Shown here piece by piece: positions 24,074-31,579 of a DNA stretch of 36,177 nucleotides. The translations under genes and the position numbers were made by a program. Every line of letters starts with the position of its first letter. The first letter of the stretch is position 1. The notes under the pieces are model-generated. The model searched no databases and had not been told where the DNA came from. It was given only the letters and a program-made list of their open reading frames with translations. Location: contig JAIPCF010000020.1 in assembly GCA_021738385.1 (NCBI GenBank), positions 1-36,177 on the forward strand. The letters run 5' to 3'. Source of the DNA: Sulfuritalea sp. GTDB lineage: Bacteria; Pseudomonadota; Gammaproteobacteria; Burkholderiales; Rhodocyclaceae.

Positions 24074-24589
24074 CTATTCGCTCGTTCGATCGAACTTGCC
24101 GATTCGGTCGAGTTCCTGCTTGAGTTCCAGGCCCTTGAGCCTGGCTAGCGGCAGGCTCGCGAACATGGCGATCCGGCGGTGGAGCTGGTTGTAGGCGGTA
24201 AAGAAGGCCTTGCGCCGGGCGTCTTCGCCTCCTTCAACGGCTGCCGGATCTGCAATACCCCAATGTGCCGTTATCGGTTGCCCGGGCCAGACGGGGCAGA
24301 CTTCGCCGGCCGCGTTGTCGCATACAGTGAATACGAAGTCGAGTGCCGGCGCGCCCGGGGCGGCGAATTCCTCCCAGCTCTTGCTGCGCAGGTTCTCCGT
24401 CGGGATACGGTTCTTGCGCAGCAGTTCGATGGCGTAGGGATTGATGGTTCCCGCAGGATGGCTTCCGGCACTGTAGGCGCGAAAGCGGCCGTGTCCGACC
24501 AGCGGCAGATTCAGAATCGATTCCGCCAGAATGCTGCGGGCCGAGTTGCCGGTGCACAGAAACAGCACGTTGTAGACGCGCTCGCTCAT
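24074..24589 (-). CDS. arsC: Arsenate reductase ArsC, low-molecular-weight phosphatase type (copy 1 in the operon)
   Basis: This is an arsenate reductase paralogous to the next gene. The 171-residue product has Cys12 to Arg18 in CTGNSARS, the FTVCDNAAGEVCPVWPG segment with both resolving cysteines and WGIADPA. It overlaps arsR by four bases (ATGA), so it is the first structural gene of the ars operon. The two ArsC proteins differ throughout, so this is not a fresh duplication. Confidence 0.94.
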   Translation of the reverse strand: MSERVYNVLFLCTGNSARSILAESILNLPLVGHGRFRAYSAGSHPAGTINPYAIELLRKNRIPTENLRSKSWEEFAAPGAPALDFVFTVCDNAAGEVCPVWPGQPITAHWGIADPAAVEGGEDARRKAFFTAYNQLHRRIAMFASLPLARLKGLELKQELDRIGKFDRTSE

Positions 24590-24960
24590 GATGTTCCTTT
24601 CGTTGTGTGAGATTTGGCAGCACGGCTTCCGGCCTTGACGGCGTTACTCGCCGCGGAGGTCTTGGGCAGACAGGCTTTCCCCTGGCAGCAATTGTTGGTC
24701 AGGAATGCAATCAGTTCGTCCATCTCGCCATAGTCGGCAGAGTAGAAAATGAACCGGCTTTCCTGTCTTCCCTGAATCAGCCCGACCCGGCTCAGGTGCG
24801 CAAGATGAAAAGACAGGGTTGCAGGAACCAGTCCCAATTTTTCCCCGATCGCACTGGCGTTGATTCCCTTGGGTCCCGCTTCGACCAGCAGGCGGAAAAT
24901 GGAGAGCCGGGTCTCGTGTCCGAGGGCGGCAAGCAGTTCGGCGGCGTTTAGTGATTCCAT
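24586..24960 (-). CDS. arsR: ArsR-family arsenite-responsive repressor
   Basis: This 124-residue winged-helix repressor probably releases DNA when As(III) binds. The DNA-binding region includes GLVPATLSFHLAHLSRVGLI. It lacks the ELCVCDL site of E. coli ArsR; instead Cys91, Cys92 and Cys97 follow the last helix, as in the atypical Acidithiobacillus ferrooxidans type. A basic tail of about 24 residues follows. It is the first gene of the ars operon and sits 6 bases after an inverted repeat that fits an ArsR operator. Confidence 0.93.
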   Translation of the reverse strand: MESLNAAELLAALGHETRLSIFRLLVEAGPKGINASAIGEKLGLVPATLSFHLAHLSRVGLIQGRQESRFIFYSADYGEMDELIAFLTNNCCQGKACLPKTSAASNAVKAGSRAAKSHTTKGTS

Positions 24961-24966
24961 AGTTCG

Positions 24967-24983
24967 AATAATATCAAATTATT
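24967..24983. promoter_or_regulatory. Likely ArsR operator
   Basis: AATAAT (24967-24972) and ATTATT (24978-24983) form an inverted repeat with a 5-base centre in an AT-rich patch just before arsR. Position and composition fit autoregulation by ArsR. Confidence 0.6.
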
Positions 24984-25075
24984 GTGACAGGGAGATTTCA
25001 ATCAGGGTAGTGCCAGTCGGCAAGATCTGGTGCGAGCCGCGCATGGCAGGGAATTGCAGACTAAAGCATGGATTT

Positions 25076-25100
25076 CCGCCGTGTTGCCAACGCCGACTTT
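25076..25100 (-). repeat. Dispersed repeat family 1, copy C
   Basis: On the minus strand it matches copy A at 23 of 25 positions. In this copy the motif overlaps a perfect small hairpin, CGCCGA-CTTT-TCGGCG (25091-25106). It lies in the 180-base spacer between arsR and the next leftward gene. Confidence 0.8.
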
Positions 25101-25140
25101 TCGGCGGGGCACTCATGCATTCACGAACCTGCTTGAGGCG

Positions 25141-25800
25141 TCAATCGGATTGGTCGATGGGTGCGGCGGGGCGAAAAGCAAGGGCCGCAATCTCGCTGGC
25201 CAGAGGGCGGGCGACCCGGAGCATGACATTCAGCAATTCTTGCGCGATCAATTCGCGCAAGAGGGCAAGTGGTCCCGGCAGTCGGACCGAACGGCTCAGG
25301 GAGCGGGTTTCTTCGGCATACAGGCGGAACAGCTCATAAAGCACCTGAGCAAATTCGCCTTGCGAAAAACTTTCCTGCAGTGCCTTGCGAAGGGGAGTCG
25401 GGCGTTCTCGTCTCGCCAGGATCTTTTGCGCAGCCTCGAAGAGCAGTTTCATGCGTCGCGCACGAATCGGTACGATCTCCTCGTAGCGGATCACGATGTC
25501 GATCGGAAAGCGGTCGATACGCGCCAGGAATTCCTTGTCGATCAGTTTGGTCGCCTGCACCAGTTGCGGCTGGATGTCGTTCCAGTCCTGCGGGATCTGC
25601 GCAGTCAGTTCAGCGGAGCGCTGAATCACCAAAGAGTCCTTCTCGATCTCTTTTTCGACATTCAGCGCCAGCACCGGTTCCAGGTGAGGCAAGGCCAGTC
25701 GCAGGGGAAGGGCCGCGCGCAGTGCGGTGGTGGTGCGCCGGCTGTAGACGTTGAGCACCCGGCCGTTGAGTCGGGCGAGGGTTTGTACCCGCAACACCAT
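25141..25800 (-). CDS. Unrecognised protein at the end of the frd operon
   Basis: I do not recognise this 219-residue product. It is basic and Arg/Leu-rich, likely all-helical, without a signal peptide, cysteine cluster or obvious membrane span. It begins 21 bases after the methyltransferase stop in the same direction, so it is probably the last gene of the frdABCD operon. The ribosome site before ATG 25800 is weak. Rightward frames over the same bases are longer but have shadow-like composition. A role with the fumarate reductase or with the quinone enzyme is only suggested by location. Confidence 0.7.
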   Translation of the reverse strand: MVLRVQTLARLNGRVLNVYSRRTTTALRAALPLRLALPHLEPVLALNVEKEIEKDSLVIQRSAELTAQIPQDWNDIQPQLVQATKLIDKEFLARIDRFPIDIVIRYEEIVPIRARRMKLLFEAAQKILARRERPTPLRKALQESFSQGEFAQVLYELFRLYAEETRSLSRSVRLPGPLALLRELIAQELLNVMLRVARPLASEIAALAFRPAAPIDQSD

Positions 25801-25821
25801 GCCGGCGTCTTGTCTGTGGCT

Positions 25822-26580
25822 TCAGGCGGCCGGTTTCGCGGCGCGGTGAAAACCCAGCATGCCATGAAACACGGTGTCTACCTTGACGCCAACATAGCCT
25901 TGTTCGCGCAGCAGGATCGACAGTTCTTCCGCGCTGTAGAACAGTTCCAGTGCGTCGAGGAAATATTGCTTGGCATTTGCCGCGGCGGGGCCGCTGCCGA
26001 CGATAAGGCCGGTCAGTCCTAGGCAGCCTCGCAGGTAGGTGTAGTAAAGATTTTTCACGATCACGTTGCGCGGACGCAGCATGTCGGAGTGGTGAAAGTG
26101 CCCGCCGGGTTTGAGTACCCTCAGAATCTCGCTGAACACTTCGCGTACTCGCAGATGACGCGAGGCGAATTGTAGTGTGACGATATCAAAATGATTGTCG
26201 GGAAAGGGTAGGGTGTGTACATCGCCGATGGTGCTTTTTATCTTGAGGCCCAGGGCACTGGCGCGCTGCTGGCCGACGGTCTGCATGGCGACGCTGCGAT
26301 CCATGGCATGCACGTCCAGCGTCGGTTCGCGTTTGAGAAGGGCAATGCCGATGGCGTTAGTGCCGGCGCAGACATCCAGTACCTTTTGCTTCGGCTGTAA
26401 ATCGACCAGTTGCATGAAGCGCCTGAGGAAATTGTCGAACTGCCCGAGCGCCGCGATGTTGTTGGCGCGGTCGTAATAGGGAGCCACATCTGCAAAGACA
26501 TCGTTCAGGTCTTTTTTCCAGACTTCGCTGAAACGTTCTTCACGTACCGCTTCGCGCAACGCCATGGGGGGAGGAGCCAT
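25822..26580 (-). CDS. UbiE-like SAM-dependent methyltransferase next to fumarate reductase
   Basis: This class I SAM methyltransferase resembles UbiE/MenG, the enzymes that C-methylate ubiquinone and menaquinone precursors. Visible features are VFADVAPYYDRANN at the start, the SAM-binding VLDVCAGTNAIG, the acidic MDRS and LPFPDNHFDIVTLQFASRH. The invariant FG-RN motif of true UbiE is changed to FASRH, and the C-terminal GG-ALHR form is altered to HGMLGFHR. ATG 26580 has AAGGA 8 bases upstream and gives 252 residues; a TTG nine codons upstream is less likely. It follows frdD by 46 bases. I infer a role in tailoring a low-potential quinone used by the reductase. Confidence 0.8.
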   Translation of the reverse strand: MAPPPMALREAVREERFSEVWKKDLNDVFADVAPYYDRANNIAALGQFDNFLRRFMQLVDLQPKQKVLDVCAGTNAIGIALLKREPTLDVHAMDRSVAMQTVGQQRASALGLKIKSTIGDVHTLPFPDNHFDIVTLQFASRHLRVREVFSEILRVLKPGGHFHHSDMLRPRNVIVKNLYYTYLRGCLGLTGLIVGSGPAAANAKQYFLDALELFYSAEELSILLREQGYVGVKVDTVFHGMLGFHRAAKPAA

Positions 26581-26626
26581 TCTTGTTTTTCCTTCGTTGG
26601 TCTTCAATCATTGCGGGTGATTCCGG

Positions 26627-26968
26627 TTAGATTCGCAGCAGGTACACCGCCGAAAAAAGGCTGCCCACGATCGCTCCGACATACAGAACCGTTGCGACCA
26701 GTGTATCGGCGCGTGCGCCAAAATCATAGAAGGTGCAGCGCAATCGGTGTGCCGAACTCCATAACGACAGCGCGACCACGCCAAAGATGATTAGCTTGCC
26801 TAGGCCATTGGCGGCGAAGGCATGCAGTTTGTCGTAACCAAGTCCGGCAGGAACATGACCCAGCGCGGCCATCAAAGTGAGCAGAACGATGACCGGGATG
26901 AAGAAGGCGATAACGGTACCGCCGGCGGCGAAAGGAAACCAGACGACGGGTTTGTGTGATTTGGCCAT
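26627..26968 (-). CDS. frdD: Fumarate reductase membrane anchor FrdD
   Basis: This small membrane subunit anchors the quinol:fumarate reductase and helps form the quinone site. The 113-residue product has three hydrophobic spans; WFPFAAGG at the start and SSAHRLRCTFYDFG, carrying the conserved His, match E. coli FrdD. ATG 26968 is chosen over an upstream start because the region above overlaps frdC. The frdC stop is two bases away. Confidence 0.9.
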   Translation of the reverse strand: MAKSHKPVVWFPFAAGGTVIAFFIPVIVLLTLMAALGHVPAGLGYDKLHAFAANGLGKLIIFGVVALSLWSSAHRLRCTFYDFGARADTLVATVLYVGAIVGSLFSAVYLLRI

Positions 26969-26970
26969 GA

Positions 26971-27363
26971 TCAGAACACCCCCGCAATAATGAGAACGCC
27001 GACAGACAATACTGCCCAAGCAACATAGTGCGCGCCGGAAATAATGTTGCCCGCGACGAAGTCTTCACCAATCTGCAGTGGCATGGCTTTTTGCGTGGCA
27101 TTGAACCAGGTGGCTGCGTGATACACCGTCGCGATCAGAGCGAGAAACTGAAACGCGATGGAAGCCGGGCTTCTCAGCGCCATGAGAAAGTCTTCCCAGG
27201 CGGCTTCACCGGAAGACAGGCTCTGCAAACCGACTACCAGCAGCACACAGTAGGCTCCGACAAAAATGCTGGTGACCTCGCGCGACATGTAGCGCAGGTA
27301 GCGCGGGTGCCGGAAATACCAGGTTGTCGGTGGTACTTCACGGACCAGGGGTTTGCGGCTCAT
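26971..27363 (-). CDS. frdC: Fumarate reductase membrane anchor FrdC
   Basis: This is the second membrane anchor subunit. The 130-residue product has three spans. SREVTSIF keeps the Glu that matches the functional Glu29 of E. coli FrdC, and VYHAATWF keeps the His at the Q-site position (E. coli His82). The ATG overlaps the frdB stop by four bases. An open frame further upstream is a shadow of frdB. Separate FrdC and FrdD show a four-subunit E. coli-like enzyme without haem, rather than the Sdh type. Confidence 0.9.
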   Translation of the reverse strand: MSRKPLVREVPPTTWYFRHPRYLRYMSREVTSIFVGAYCVLLVVGLQSLSSGEAAWEDFLMALRSPASIAFQFLALIATVYHAATWFNATQKAMPLQIGEDFVAGNIISGAHYVAWAVLSVGVLIIAGVF

Positions 27364-28187
27364 GATTTTCCTCCCGGTATCAGGTGTTCGACAATCCAGT
27401 CGATCGAACTGGTGATCTTCATCTGCTGCAAGGCGCTTGCCGGATCGACATGAGCCGGGCAGACCTCGGAACAGGCGCCGACAAAGGTGCATTCCCACAC
27501 GCCTTCATGGGTGGCAACGACTTCCTGTCTTTCCTTGCGGCCGCCGTCGCGCGAATCGATGTTGTAGCGGTGTGCCAGGGTCAGCGCGGCCGGGCCGATG
27601 AAGCTCGGCGTCAGTCCGTACTCCGGGCAGGCGGCGTAGCACAGCATGCAGTTGATGCACATTGAATATTGGCGGAACTTCATCAACTGAGCCGGCGTCT
27701 GCTTGTACTCACCCTCGCTGACGGCCTTAGTCTCCTTCGGGATGAGGTAGGGCTTGACGCGCTTGAGCTTCTCCATGAAGTCGTCGGGTGCCGTGACCAG
27801 ATCTCGCTCAACGGGAAAGTGGGTCAATGGTTCGACCCGGATCACGCCTTCATAACTGCGCAGAAAGGCGTGACAGGACAGCTTCGGTTCGCCGTTGATC
27901 ATCATGCCGCAACTGCCGCAGACCGCCATGTGGCAGGACCAGCGGTAGTTGAGTGTCGGGTCTATGTCAGCCTTGATCTTGTTCAGGGCGTCGAGTACCA
28001 CCCATTCTTCCTGGCACATCACTTCGTAGTGCTGAAAATGGGCCTCGGTATCCGTATCCGGGTTGTAACGAAGCACTTCCAACTGGACCAGACGCTCGTT
28101 GTTTCCGCCGGGCCGTCCCAAGGAAGCAACCGCCCCCCCGTTGGGGGCAGCGAGCGGGGGTTGCGAGCGTGGGAGGCTATTACTCAT
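27360..28187 (-). CDS. frdB: Fumarate reductase iron-sulfur subunit FrdB with repeat-derived N-terminus
   Basis: FrdB carries electrons from the quinol site to FrdA. All three cluster sites are visible: [2Fe-2S] in RWSCHMAVCGSC and the later KLSC, [4Fe-4S] in CINCMLCYAACP and [3Fe-4S] in CTFVGACSEVCP. 275 residues. The family core begins about residue 31 (ERLVQLEVLRYNP), leaving an N-terminus 27 residues longer than in E. coli, rich in Gly, Pro and Ala. Residues 20-30 come from a dispersed repeat (28098-28130) related to the one before nuoF. The ATG overlaps the frdA stop by ATGA, which supports translation of the extension; only a TTG at residue 23 offers another start. Confidence 0.93.
   Translation of the reverse strand: MSNSLPRSQPPLAAPNGGAVASLGRPGGNNERLVQLEVLRYNPDTDTEAHFQHYEVMCQEEWVVLDALNKIKADIDPTLNYRWSCHMAVCGSCGMMINGEPKLSCHAFLRSYEGVIRVEPLTHFPVERDLVTAPDDFMEKLKRVKPYLIPKETKAVSEGEYKQTPAQLMKFRQYSMCINCMLCYAACPEYGLTPSFIGPAALTLAHRYNIDSRDGGRKERQEVVATHEGVWECTFVGACSEVCPAHVDPASALQQMKITSSIDWIVEHLIPGGKS
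28098..28130 (-). repeat. Dispersed repeat family 2, copy in frdB
   Basis: On the minus strand, 27 of 33 bases match 34911-34943 upstream of nuoF. Next to it on the frdB side lies a run CCCCCCC-GTT-GGGGG (28133-28146) that can form a hairpin. The copy is in frame within frdB. Confidence 0.75.
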
Positions 28188-29941
28188 TTGTGGTCTCCCG
28201 AGTAGTCGCGCACGCCCGGCGGGGATTTGGTGATGACCACATCCAGGTAATCGACGCATGGAGAGTCCATTCCCTGATAGCGAACCATGGTGTGGCGCAA
28301 GTAATTCTTGTCATCTCGCTCGACGTAATCAAGTCGCTGGTGCGCGCCGCGCGACTCCTTGCGGGCCAGCGCACCGACCGTTACCGCTTCGGCGCAATCG
28401 AGCATGGATCCCAGTTCGAGCACCTGGAACAGATCGGTGTTGAAGACAGTGGTCTTGTCGGTGAGGATCACGCGCCGGTAGCGTTCGCGCAGTTCGTGGA
28501 TTTTGTTCACGCCTTCCTGCAATCCTTCTTCGGTGCGATAGATGCCGACGTTTTTCTCCATCGTGTCCATCATTTCCTTGCGCAGGCCGGACATGGACTC
28601 GGTGCTGTCACTGCGCGAGAAAAGCTCGCGGATACGGGACTGGGTATCTTCGGCGCGGGCATTCAGCGCCGCAGTGTTGGCTGCCGGAAGACTTTCAATA
28701 TGCTCAATGGCGGAGAGCGCTGCGCGGCGCCCGAAGACCAGCAGTTCGACCAGTGAATTCGACCCCAGCCGGTTTGCGCCGTTGAGACTGACGCAGGCAC
28801 ATTCGCCGGCAGCGAACAAGCCGGGCAGGGGCGTGGCGGCCGCTGTGTTGGTGGATATGCCACCCATCATGTAGTGCACCACAGGGCGGATCGGTACGGC
28901 TTCCTTGACGATGTCGACGCCGAGGTAGGCTTCGGCCAGTTCGCGCACCAGGGGCAGGCGCTCGTTGATCTTCTTTTCGCCGAGGTGGCGCATGTCGAGC
29001 ATTACGCATTCGCCCCACTGGGTCGTCACCGTATTGCCTTTTTGCAGTTCATGCCAGTAGGCCTGGCTGACGCGATCACGCGGACCGAGTTCCATGGTCT
29101 TGAGTTGTGGTTGCCCCACTGGTGTTTCCGGGCCCATGCCGTAGTCCTGCAGGTAACGGCGTCCATTCTTGTTGACCAGGATGCCGCCTTCACCGCGGCA
29201 GGCTTCTGTCAACAGGCTGCCGGTGTTGGGCAGGCCGGTCGGGTGATACTGGACAAATTCCATGTCCTTCAGCGGAGCGCCGGCACGGTAGGCCATGGCC
29301 ATGCCGTCGCCAGTCTTGATCGCTCCGTTGGTGGAGAATGGGAACATTCGGCCGGCGCCGCCGCCGGCGATGATTACCGCCTTGGCATGGAATTGGCGCA
29401 ACTGGCCGCTACGCATCTCCATGGCGGTCACGCCCTGACAGCGACCGTCATCGACCAGCAGGTCAAGTGCGTAATATTCGTCAAAGCGGGTGATCGAGGG
29501 AAACTGCAACGAAGTTTGGAACAGCGTGTGCAGAATATGGAAACCTGACTTGTCGGCGGCGAACCAGGTACGTTTCTTCTTCATGCCGCCAAAGGGCCGC
29601 ACCGCCACGGACCCATCCGCCTCGCGATTCCAGGGGCAACCCCAGTGTTCGAGCTGCAATAGCTCTTTCGGCGCTTCGTGGATGAAGTATTCGACGCAAT
29701 CCTGATCGGAGAGCCAGTCACCGCCACCCACCGTATCGTCAAAGTGCATGTCGAAACTGTCATCCGGCTTGATCACACCCGCAGCACCTCCCTCTGCGGC
29801 ACAGGTGTGGCTACGCATCGGGTAAACCTTGGAAATCAGCGCAATGCGCAGTTGAGGTGCAGTTTCCGCCAGAGCAATTGCGGCACGCAGACCCGCACCA
29901 CCAGCACCTATGATTACGACATCGATCGATATGGTTTCCAT
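28184..29941 (-). CDS. frdA: Fumarate reductase flavoprotein subunit FrdA
   Basis: FrdA holds FAD and reduces fumarate to succinate in the cytoplasm. The 585-residue product has IIGAGGAGLRAA for FAD, His45 in HTCAAEGG (the covalent flavin attachment site) and the QYHPTGLPNTG, RGEGGILVN and HYMMGGI segments of the active site. Its length fits E. coli FrdA (602). It opens the frdABCD operon and lies 70 bases from a 14-base FNR-type palindrome. Succinate dehydrogenase is the alternative, but separate FrdC and FrdD anchors and the FNR box favour fumarate reduction. Confidence 0.93.
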   Translation of the reverse strand: METISIDVVIIGAGGAGLRAAIALAETAPQLRIALISKVYPMRSHTCAAEGGAAGVIKPDDSFDMHFDDTVGGGDWLSDQDCVEYFIHEAPKELLQLEHWGCPWNREADGSVAVRPFGGMKKKRTWFAADKSGFHILHTLFQTSLQFPSITRFDEYYALDLLVDDGRCQGVTAMEMRSGQLRQFHAKAVIIAGGGAGRMFPFSTNGAIKTGDGMAMAYRAGAPLKDMEFVQYHPTGLPNTGSLLTEACRGEGGILVNKNGRRYLQDYGMGPETPVGQPQLKTMELGPRDRVSQAYWHELQKGNTVTTQWGECVMLDMRHLGEKKINERLPLVRELAEAYLGVDIVKEAVPIRPVVHYMMGGISTNTAAATPLPGLFAAGECACVSLNGANRLGSNSLVELLVFGRRAALSAIEHIESLPAANTAALNARAEDTQSRIRELFSRSDSTESMSGLRKEMMDTMEKNVGIYRTEEGLQEGVNKIHELRERYRRVILTDKTTVFNTDLFQVLELGSMLDCAEAVTVGALARKESRGAHQRLDYVERDDKNYLRHTMVRYQGMDSPCVDYLDVVITKSPPGVRDYSGDHK

Positions 29942-30010
29942 TGTGTTCCGCCAGTTGTGATGTGTACTCTGTTTCAGGCACTTAGTATCAGCGTATTGCG
30001 CTACCCGCTA

Positions 30011-30024
30011 TTGACGTACGTCAA
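30011..30024. promoter_or_regulatory. FNR/ANR-type box upstream of frdA
   Basis: TTGACGTACGTCAA is a perfect palindrome with the TTGAC-N4-GTCAA form of FNR/ANR/DNR sites. Its centre lies about 41 bases from the transcription start predicted from a TACTAA/GATACT -10-like sequence at about 29983-29989 (minus strand), the usual position for activation. Anaerobic induction of frdABCD would fit. Confidence 0.6.
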
Positions 30025-30124
30025 ATGCCAAGAAGTGACACAAGGCAGGCGCTAAGCCGGTGATGACCAGGTGCGATGTGCGTCCTGAGCGGACTTCAGT
30101 CTGGCATTTGCTCGCCGCTGTGGC

Positions 30125-30130
30125 TATAAT
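30125..30130 (+). promoter_or_regulatory. -10 box of tpiA
   Basis: A perfect TATAAT lies 33 bases before the tpiA ATG. The best -35 match (CTGGCA at 30101-30106, 18 bases upstream) is weak. It is divergent to the frdA control region. Confidence 0.45.
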
Positions 30131-30163
30131 GCCGGGCTTCATGTAGCCGCCACTGAGACCTCG

Positions 30164-30907
30164 ATGCGTAGAAAACTGGTTGCTGGAAACTGGAAACTGA
30201 ACGGCAGTCTGGCCGCCAACAAGGGGCTGTTGCAGGCCGTGCGCGATGGCGTCAAAGGCCAAGCCGATGTTGCTGTTTGTGTGCCATACCCTTACCTCGC
30301 CCAAGCACGTGCGGCGCTTGAAGGTAGCAGTGTCACCTGGGGTGCGCAGGATGTTTCCGAGCATGCGCAAGGCGCCTGGACCGGTGAAGTGAGTGGCTCA
30401 ATGCTGGCGGATTTTGCCTGTCGCTATGTTTTGGTGGGACACTCCGAGCGCCGATCCTTTTTTGGCGATACCGATACCGTTGTCGCCGCAAAATTTGCCG
30501 CTGCGCAAGTGGCCGGGCTGACGCCGGTACTGTGTGTCGGCGAAACACTTGCAGAACGCGAAGCCGGTATAACCGGTGAAGTGGTTACGCGGCAAATCGA
30601 GGCCGTGCTTGCCAACAGTGGTGTCGATGCATTTGCCAGTGCCGTAGTGGCCTATGAGCCGGTATGGGCAATCGGCACCGGCCGCACCGCATCGCCGGAA
30701 CAGGCGCAGGAAGTACATGCCCTGATTCGCGCTCGCTTCGAACGCGACAGTCAACAAGTTGCGTCGGGGCTACGTCTTTTGTACGGCGGCAGCGTCAAGG
30801 CAAACAACGCTGCTGAGCTTTTCGGTCAGCCCGATATTGATGGTGGCCTTATTGGTGGTGCATCACTGGTGGCAGAGGATTTTCTTGCCATTTGCGCCGC
30901 TGCCTGA
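30164..30907 (+). CDS. tpiA: Triosephosphate isomerase
   Basis: This enzyme interconverts dihydroxyacetone phosphate and glyceraldehyde 3-phosphate in glycolysis and gluconeogenesis. The 247-residue product has the TIM-barrel signatures: Lys11 in AGNWKLNG, His in VGHSERR and the catalytic Glu in AYEPVWAIGTG; YGGSVKANN and GGLIGGASL bind phosphate. It is followed after 21 bases by secG, the order tpiA-secG-tRNA-Leu-nuo being common in proteobacteria. Confidence 0.97.
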   Translation: MRRKLVAGNWKLNGSLAANKGLLQAVRDGVKGQADVAVCVPYPYLAQARAALEGSSVTWGAQDVSEHAQGAWTGEVSGSMLADFACRYVLVGHSERRSFFGDTDTVVAAKFAAAQVAGLTPVLCVGETLAEREAGITGEVVTRQIEAVLANSGVDAFASAVVAYEPVWAIGTGRTASPEQAQEVHALIRARFERDSQQVASGLRLLYGGSVKANNAAELFGQPDIDGGLIGGASLVAEDFLAICAAA

Positions 30908-30928
30908 ACAAGTTCTCAAGAGGATCCC

Positions 30929-31279
30929 ATGGAATTACTTCATACCGTGATTTTGACCGTGCATGTCATCGTCACGCTCTCCATAATTGTCGTCGTACTG
31001 CTGCAGCATGGCAAAGGGGCGGACATGGGCGCGGCTTTTGGTAGCGGTGCGTCCGGCAGCCTTTTCGGCGCTACGGGCTCGTCAAATTTTCTTTCGCATG
31101 TGACCGCAGTTCTGGCGGCAGTATTTTTTCTGACCAGCCTGGGTCTTTCCTATATCGCTACCTCGGCGCCGCGGACATCCGGCAGCGTCATGGATTCGGT
31201 TCCGGTCAAGGCGGCTCCCGCGGTTCCAGCGCAACCGGTTGAGGCGCCCAATTCAAAAGCCAAAGACATTCCAAAATAG
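30929..31279 (+). CDS. secG: Protein translocase subunit SecG
   Basis: SecG is a small auxiliary part of the SecYEG channel. The 116-residue product has two spans (near residues 2-22 and 50-72) joined by a loop with GKGADMGAAFGSGASGSLFG, the family hallmark, and a low-complexity Ala/Pro/Val tail. AAGAGGA lies before ATG 30929. Between the stop and tRNA-Leu, 31294-31333 has arms ATCGATA/TATCGAT around a T-run, which I do not call a terminator. Confidence 0.95.
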   Translation: MELLHTVILTVHVIVTLSIIVVVLLQHGKGADMGAAFGSGASGSLFGATGSSNFLSHVTAVLAAVFFLTSLGLSYIATSAPRTSGSVMDSVPVKAAPAVPAQPVEAPNSKAKDIPK

Positions 31280-31342
31280 TCAAGGCCATCAGAATCGATA
31301 GATTTTTTTGTTGCAGCGCACTAATTTATCGATCGCTTGTTA

Positions 31343-31348
31343 TATAAT
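31343..31348 (+). promoter_or_regulatory. -10 box of tRNA-Leu (and perhaps nuo)
   Basis: TATAAT is followed by a GC-rich discriminator (GCGCCGC), as in stringently controlled stable RNA promoters. It lies 26 bases before the tRNA. No good -35 is visible. Confidence 0.45.
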
Positions 31349-31374
31349 TTGCGCCGCTCGTGAAATAGCGCAAA

Positions 31375-31459
31375 GCCGTCGTGGTGAAATTGGTAGACAC
31401 GCTATCTTGAGGGGGTAGTGGCGAAAGCTGTGCGAGTTCGAGTCTCGCCGACGGCACCA
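31375..31459 (+). tRNA. tRNA-Leu (anticodon GAG)
   Basis: The acceptor arms GCCGTCG and CGACGGC pair fully. The anticodon stem CTATC/GGTAG encloses TTGAGGG, giving GAG. A long variable arm (TGGCGAAAGCTGT), typical of leucine tRNAs, and the T arm GCGAG-TTCGAGT-CTCGC follow. ACCA is encoded. 85 bases including CCA. It sits between secG and nuoA, as in many betaproteobacteria. Confidence 0.97.
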
Positions 31460-31579
31460 GGTAATTTGGCGACAAAAGGCAGTTGAACAGCAGTTGAAAA
31501 GTAGTTGAGCGTTGGTTGTTTTGCAGAGTTTTTCGGAACGACCGGCCGACAATAACGAGCGGAGTGGCTTACCACCAAA

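Noticed and set aside
24860-26022. Plus-strand open frames over arsR, the spacer and the unknown frd-linked gene
   Set aside because: They lie opposite genes with better composition and ribosome sites.
25822-26580. Identification of the methyltransferase as RquA (rhodoquinone synthesis)
   Set aside because: The features I remember for RquA are not evident and the sequence is closer to UbiE/MenG; only a tree could decide.
28184-29941. Reading the operon as succinate dehydrogenase
   Set aside because: Two separate anchors matching FrdC and FrdD at functional residues, plus an FNR box, favour fumarate reductase.
31280-31374. Rho-independent terminator after secG
   Set aside because: ATCGATA/TATCGAT arms are far apart with the T-run inside the loop rather than after the stem.
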